Source: Flavobacterium panacis (GTDB lineage Bacteria; Bacteroidota; Bacteroidia; Flavobacteriales; Flavobacteriaceae). From it: a DNA stretch of 64,000 bases. Shown here piece by piece: positions 59,837-64,000 of this stretch; the first letter of the stretch is position 1; the number at the start of each line of letters is the position of its first letter. The DNA lies in contig NZ_JANKMS010000006.1 in assembly GCF_024649945.1 (NCBI RefSeq), positions 1 through 64,000 of the forward strand, read 5' to 3'. The notes below the pieces were generated by a model. That model was not told where the DNA came from. It did no database searches and was given only the letters and a program-made list of their open reading frames with translations. Position numbers and translations under genes: made by a program.

Positions 59837-60487
59837 ATGAAAATCAATAAAATGGTTAAGTGTATTATTTTCGATTGTGACGGAGTTTTAGTTGATACAG
59901 AAAAAATTGGTAATGGAGTATTACTTCAGATGGCGTCAGAACATGGTTTTAAAATGGAAATTGAAGATGCATATCATTATTTTAATGGAGTAAGTTTGAA
60001 GAATTGCTTTTTACAGATTGAAGCAGCTATTGGTAAAAAACTTCCTGAAGATTTTGAAGAGAATTATAGAGAAAGAAGTTTTGAAGCTTTTAAAAAAGAA
60101 GCAAAACCAATGGATGGAATTTTTGATTTTTTAAATAAACTTACAATTCCATATTGTACAGCTTCTAGCGGACCTCTTGAAAAAATAAGACTTAATCTTG
60201 GATTAGCAGGTTTACTTGATAAGTTCGAAGGAAGGATATTTAGTTCTTATATAATTAAGAGTTGGAAACCAGATCCTGAAATCTTCTTACACGCAGCCAA
60301 TGAAATGGGGTTTGAAGTTAAAGATTGTATTGTTATAGAAGATAGTGTTGCTGGAGTACGGGCAGGTCTTAAAGGCGGATTTAAAGTTTATGGTTTTGCA
60401 AATGGTTTCAATAATACTGATTTGGAAGAAGAAGGAGCAGAGCTTTTTGGTAGTTATGAGGAATTGAGTAAAAAACTTGATTTATAA
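59837..60487 (+). CDS. HAD-superfamily hydrolase, beta-phosphoglucomutase-like
   Basis: This 216-residue cytoplasmic protein has the HAD motifs IIFDCDGVLVDTE (nucleophile Asp), TASSGPLEKIRLNLGL, KSWKPDPEIFLHAANEMGF and CIVIEDSVAGVRAG. A cap domain lies between motifs 1 and 2. The class includes beta-phosphoglucomutase and sugar-phosphate phosphatases; substrate cannot be read. TAATTTTG at 59822-59829 matches the -7 element and predicts transcription from about 59836, which would leave ATG 59837 almost leaderless; ATG 59852 (MVKCIIFDCDG) is a reasonable alternative start. Confidence 0.87.
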   Translation: MKINKMVKCIIFDCDGVLVDTEKIGNGVLLQMASEHGFKMEIEDAYHYFNGVSLKNCFLQIEAAIGKKLPEDFEENYRERSFEAFKKEAKPMDGIFDFLNKLTIPYCTASSGPLEKIRLNLGLAGLLDKFEGRIFSSYIIKSWKPDPEIFLHAANEMGFEVKDCIVIEDSVAGVRAGLKGGFKVYGFANGFNNTDLEEEGAELFGSYEELSKKLDL

Positions 60488-60605
60488 AGATTATCATTCC
60501 ATAACACTTAGATAAACTAATTTTAGGTTTAAATTGATAAAATTGCGGTCAGTTAAAAATTTCAAAACTTCTGATAAGTCCCCAGTTTATTAAAGTTAAA
60601 AACCT

Positions 60606-62537
60606 ATGAATTTAAAATTTACTTCACTTTTTATAGTGTCATTTTTTGTTGTCTTGAATAGTTCCATTTCGGCACAAAAAACTAAAGATCTAAACGGAAC
60701 ACAAATTGCTTTTTTGTCCGATGTTCATTTGCAGGACTTATTTGGCAAATTTTCAGATTCTGATTACAAAGGCGTTTTAAATCCAAAAACAGGTCAATAT
60801 GTACTAGTCAGAACAATGGCGTCTCAGCTGCATTCTACCAGAATTTTTAATGAAAATTATTTTGCTTTTCTAGCGGCTTTAGAAGATATCGCTAAACGAA
60901 AAATAAAATACGTAGCACTTCCTGGAGATTATACCGATGATGGTCAGCCCATTCATGTTAAAGGATTAGCCAAAATTTTAGAACAATACAGTAAAAAATA
61001 TAATATTGAATTCTTTATTACAACCGGAAATCACGATCCCGTTGGACCTTTTGCACAAGAATCTGGTAAAGAAGATTTCTTAGGAAAAGAAGGTAAAAGT
61101 CAGCCCATTTATAGCAAAGACGGCATGTATAAGCCCAATTTAAACATCGAACAGCCCCTCGTCATAACGGCCGATATTGCTAAAATGGGTTATTTAGGGA
61201 TTACTGATAATCTGAAAGAATTCGGTTTTCATCCAAGTCATAAGAATAAATTTTGGGCAACTCCATTTTCGAATTATTCTAGTGAAAATTATTCGTTTGA
61301 AAAAGCTTCAGAAAGCGCTAAGTTATCTAAACGAATTTATGAAGTTGCGCCTGGTTATGTTGTTCCAGACGTTAGTTATGTAGTAGAACCAATTGATGGA
61401 CTTTGGCTTATGGCAATTGATGGAAATGTTTATATTCCAAAGAAAACCGATGGTGATCCAAGAGATTCTAAAAGTTATTCAGAAGCCAGTACAGGTTATA
61501 ATAATGTGCTTTCAAACAAAAAACATTTGATTGAATGGGTTTCCACTATTTCGGCAGAAGCTAAAAAACACGGCAAAACTTTAGTTGCTTTCAGTCATTT
61601 TCCGATGATTGATTTTAATGATGATGCTTCTGCAGAAATAAAAGAATTGCTTGGTCCAAACAAATGGCAGCTCAACAGAGTTCCCGTTGAAGAAGTAGCA
61701 CAAGTTTTTGCTGATGCAGGTTTGAAGATTCATTTTGGAGGTCATATGCATATTAATGACACAGGAGTAAGAACGACTCCAAAAGGAAACACTTTAGTAA
61801 ATGTTCAGACACCTTCGCTTGCCGCTTATATTCCGGCCTATAAGCTACTGACTTTAAAAAAAGATAATGTAATAGATATTCAGACTATTACAATTGACAA
61901 TGTTCCAAGATATGACGAGTTATTTGATTTGTATAAAACAGAATATCAGTTTTTGGAAAGTCAGAATACGAAAGACATTTGGAATATTGATATTTTAAAA
62001 ACCAAAAATTATCACGATTTTACCGATTTTCATTTGAAAGAATTAGTGCGACTTCGTTTTTTAAAAGACGATTGGCCAAATGTGTTCAAAGATTTTATAC
62101 TGAATGTTTCTGCAAAAGATTTATTGGTTTTGGCGAATATTCAATCAAATAGTAATTTTGATTATGATTTTATTCTAAACAATAAAGAACATTTTCAAAA
62201 AGAATGGAAAGATGCGGAATTAAAATCTCAACAAATTCTAACTCAAAATAAACTTAAAGAGACAGATTTTAACTGGACAGGAAATGATCTTTTAATTGAT
62301 TTTTATCGTTTTAGAAGTGCAGATGAATTGGCTTTTACAGATGTTTCAGAGAAAAGAGCGATATCTTATAAAGTGTTGTCAAAACTATTTTTGGACGCTA
62401 AAGAGGAGAATATTAAGCCTTTGCAGAAGCAAATGAAATTATTCTTTATAATCTTCAATAAATTTATGCACGAAGTTCCTGCAGATCATTTTACTGTTGA
62501 TTTGAAAACGGGAGAGATTAACCGCAAAGAGCGCTAA
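60606..62537 (+). CDS. Secreted calcineurin-like metallophosphoesterase
   Basis: This 643-residue protein has a signal peptide (FIVSFFVVLNSSISAQ) and the metal-binding motifs of calcineurin-type phosphoesterases: FLSDVHL (D39, H41), PGDYTDDG (D108), TGNHDP (N142, H143), FSHFPMID and FGGHMHIND. The catalytic part ends near residue 420; the remaining roughly 220 residues are helical and I do not recognise them. A role in phosphate ester hydrolysis in the periplasm is likely, substrate unknown. The final residues (NRKER and stop) are encoded by the start of an intergenic repeat. Confidence 0.88.
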   Translation: MNLKFTSLFIVSFFVVLNSSISAQKTKDLNGTQIAFLSDVHLQDLFGKFSDSDYKGVLNPKTGQYVLVRTMASQLHSTRIFNENYFAFLAALEDIAKRKIKYVALPGDYTDDGQPIHVKGLAKILEQYSKKYNIEFFITTGNHDPVGPFAQESGKEDFLGKEGKSQPIYSKDGMYKPNLNIEQPLVITADIAKMGYLGITDNLKEFGFHPSHKNKFWATPFSNYSSENYSFEKASESAKLSKRIYEVAPGYVVPDVSYVVEPIDGLWLMAIDGNVYIPKKTDGDPRDSKSYSEASTGYNNVLSNKKHLIEWVSTISAEAKKHGKTLVAFSHFPMIDFNDDASAEIKELLGPNKWQLNRVPVEEVAQVFADAGLKIHFGGHMHINDTGVRTTPKGNTLVNVQTPSLAAYIPAYKLLTLKKDNVIDIQTITIDNVPRYDELFDLYKTEYQFLESQNTKDIWNIDILKTKNYHDFTDFHLKELVRLRFLKDDWPNVFKDFILNVSAKDLLVLANIQSNSNFDYDFILNNKEHFQKEWKDAELKSQQILTQNKLKETDFNWTGNDLLIDFYRFRSADELAFTDVSEKRAISYKVLSKLFLDAKEENIKPLQKQMKLFFIIFNKFMHEVPADHFTVDLKTGEINRKER

Positions 62538-62968
62538 GAATTTACGCCAAGCACACAAATTTTTTTAATCTCGCAAAGGCGCAGAGTCGCAAAGAATATA
62601 AAAAACTTTGCGACTCTGCGTCTTTGCGAGCAATTTAAAAGCAATTTCTCAAAGCCAAATGATAAAGCTTTGCGAACTTTTTTATTTATAAATCTCACGA
62701 AAAATCTTAGCGTACTTGGCGTAAAATCTCTGCGTGCTTTGCGTTAAAAAAACATTAGGCACACAGATTTAATGGATCATTTTTACACATCTGTATAAAA
62801 ACCTTAGAACCTTAGCATCTCAAAACCTCAGAACCTTTAAAAAATATAATTTCAGAATAGTTAAATATAATTTAATTTCATTGATTATTATTAAATTTGA
62901 GTTAGTGTTTTAGTTTTTAAAATACTTGAATTCAGAACTTTATAAAACAACTCAAATAAAATACAATC
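62520..62968. repeat. 431-base intergenic repeat block
   Basis: No gene is seen. A 25-base stem with one G-T pair (62570-62594 and 62606-62630, containing GCAAAGGCGCAGAGTCGC) has an 11-base loop. Outside it ACCGCAAAGAGCGCTAAG (62521-62538) with ACGCCAAGCACAC nearby faces TTAGCGTACTTGGCGTAA and CGTGCTTTGCGTTAA near 62708-62746. A third family, CCTTAGAACCTTAGCATCTC, follows at 62801-62822. TAAATTTG at 62892-62899 matches the -7 element for the next gene. Confidence 0.75.
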
Positions 62969-63337
62969 ATGATACATCAAATTGACACTACCGATAATAT
63001 TGTAGCTTTTAGAGCTTTAGCAGAAGTAACAAAAGATGATTTTTTGACAGCAGTAATTCCTGCAGTTGAACATTTGGTTAAACAAACAAACGAAATCAAT
63101 TTTTTGTTGGTCTTGGATACAGATATTGAGAATTTTACAACAGGAGCCTGGATTCAGGATGCTCTCTTAGGATTAAAACATCTCGGAAAGTGGAACAGGG
63201 CAGCAATTGTTACAGATACAGATGAAATAATATCGTTTACCAACGGATTTAGTGTTATAGTTCCAGGTGAATTTCGAGGCTATAAAAAGGTAGAGTTTAA
63301 TAAAGCTTTAAATTGGGTAGAAGGAAACATTTCTTAA
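62969..63337 (+). CDS. SpoIIAA-like (STAS-fold) protein
   Basis: This 122-residue soluble protein matches the SpoIIAA-like family: NIVAFRALAEVTKDDFLTAV, NFLLVLDTDIENFTTGAWIQ, LGLKHLGKWNRAAIVTDTD and FTNGFSVIVPGEFRGYKKVE. The fold resembles STAS and CRAL-TRIO domains and may bind a lipid or nucleotide, but no function is fixed. It is monocistronic, with a -7-like TAAATTTG about 70 bases upstream and a terminator 20 bases downstream. Confidence 0.88.
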   Translation: MIHQIDTTDNIVAFRALAEVTKDDFLTAVIPAVEHLVKQTNEINFLLVLDTDIENFTTGAWIQDALLGLKHLGKWNRAAIVTDTDEIISFTNGFSVIVPGEFRGYKKVEFNKALNWVEGNIS

Positions 63338-63356
63338 AATATTTCAAGGAGATAAC

Positions 63357-63390
63357 AAAAAAGAGCATTCAAAACTGAATGCTCTTTTTT
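63357..63390. terminator. Bidirectional terminator
   Basis: A 14-base stem with arms AAAAAAGAGCATTC (63357-63370) and GAATGCTCTTTTTT (63377-63390) and a 6-base loop serves the convergent SpoIIAA-like gene and the small membrane protein gene. Confidence 0.92.
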
Positions 63391-63409
63391 TATGAATTTA
63401 TATTGATTA

Positions 63410-63685
63410 TTAATGATTGTATTCGATACCGCTGCTTGATTTAGCATCGATTTTTTCTTTAGCTACTTCGCTGTATTTTTTATAACAAGCAGATGCTAAA
63501 ATGGGTAAAGCGATACTTCCGACAACTGCACTGGCTTTTGGATGTCCTGTTTTTTTTAGCACTGCCGAAGCAACAAGAGCTCCAACACCCGCAAAAACCA
63601 TTTGTTTTACAGAAAGATTAAGTGATTTCTTTGACTCAGGAGTGATTCCGTGTAATAATGGGTCTATGAAATTTAAATTGTCCAT
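63410..63685 (-). CDS. Small membrane protein of unknown function
   Basis: This 91-residue protein has two hydrophobic segments (QMVFAGVGALVASAVL at about 28-43 and ASAVVGSIALPILASACY at about 51-68) joined by a short basic turn (KKTGHPK), a polar N-terminus and a charged tail (KEKIDAKSSSGIEYNH). A helical hairpin in the inner membrane is likely. I recognise no family. It ends next to a terminator and lies 36 bases downstream of the partial gene, so the two may be cotranscribed. Confidence 0.65.
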   Translation of the reverse strand: MDNLNFIDPLLHGITPESKKSLNLSVKQMVFAGVGALVASAVLKKTGHPKASAVVGSIALPILASACYKKYSEVAKEKIDAKSSSGIEYNH

Positions 63686-63721
63686 AATGTTAATTTATTT
63701 AGTTGTTAATTATTTTAATTC

Positions 63722-64000
63722 TTATTGTTTTTCTATTTCAGTTTCACTCTCGATTTTTTCGATTTCAACCTTTTCTTTTTTAATAGCCTGACGCAATAAT
63801 GCAAAAAGACTCATATATACATTTGCTACAAAAACCAGAGAAAACCCTGCCAAAATATAGCCTCTCCAATCATTTAACAAAAGTTTATAATCACAAAGGA
63901 TCAAAAAGCCGATTGTAACGTAGTGACTAAAGCAATATTCGCAAGTAAGCAGATAGAAAAATTTTCGTGACAATAAAAACCTGTCATTTTTGGAATGTCT
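63722..64000 (-). CDS. Membrane protein, 5' end cut by the window edge
   Basis: The frame is open through the right edge: nine more codons (RHSKNDRFL) precede the TTG at 63973, so the visible 92 residues are probably the C-terminal part of a longer protein. It shows LLTCEYCFSHYVTIGFLILC with a CxxC motif, a hydrophobic helix (YILAGFSLVFVANVYMSLFA) and a lysine/glutamate-rich end (KKEKVEIEKIESETEIEK) that should lie in the cytoplasm. No family is recognised. The gene probably shares a transcript with the small membrane protein downstream. Confidence 0.6.
   Translation of the reverse strand, partial: RHSKNDRFLLSRKFFYLLTCEYCFSHYVTIGFLILCDYKLLLNDWRGYILAGFSLVFVANVYMSLFALLRQAIKKEKVEIEKIESETEIEKQ

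Overview
The window looks like a chromosomal segment of a Bacteroidota bacterium, most likely Flavobacterium or a close relative. The evidence is the AT-rich sequence, two SusC/SusD pairs, two hybrid two-component regulators with periplasmic sensor propellers, promoter motifs of the TTG-N18/20-TAnnTTTG type, almost no Shine-Dalgarno sequences, and many short intergenic palindromes ending in phrases such as CTTTGCG or AATCTGCGTGAAA.

Layout. 1-3119: end of an FGGY sugar kinase, then lutABC for L-lactate oxidation. 3287-26066: a first polysaccharide utilization locus (PUL1) on the plus strand, with a hybrid two-component regulator, a SusE-like lipoprotein, SusC, SusD, two GH30 enzymes, a GH2 beta-galactosidase, a terminator, then GH27, a GH51 fused to a propeller fragment, and a double GH43. 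The enzyme mix fits a galactose/arabinose polymer such as type II arabinogalactan (inference). 26145-36525: accessory genes around a Tat-exported, PaoABC-like molybdenum aldehyde oxidoreductase, with XdhC, a MobA-like cytidylyltransferase and a divergent cysteine desulfurase that could supply cofactor maturation.

36623-59653: a second PUL aimed at uronic-acid glycans (PUL2), mostly on the minus strand. It holds a GH2 beta-glucuronidase with the NxK motif, a second GH2, a GH88 unsaturated glucuronyl hydrolase, SusD, SusC, a second hybrid regulator and a beta-helix protein that may be a lyase. Next come yhcH-kdgA-mannonate oxidoreductase-uxuA, which turn fructuronate into pyruvate and glyceraldehyde-3-phosphate, then a divergent LacI-type regulator and a DUF4861 protein. 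Between the uxu operon and lacI I can read two face-to-face promoters and a perfect palindrome lying on the uxu promoter. The lacI gene has no ATG, GTG or TTG in front of its DNA-binding domain.

59837-64000: a HAD phosphatase/phosphomutase, an exported metallophosphoesterase, a SpoIIAA-like protein, a small membrane protein and a membrane protein cut by the window edge.

Throughout, palindromic intergenic repeats fill the gaps. They have supplied the last codons of at least two genes and create false upstream starts at two others. No tRNA, rRNA, CRISPR array, transposase or phage gene was seen.
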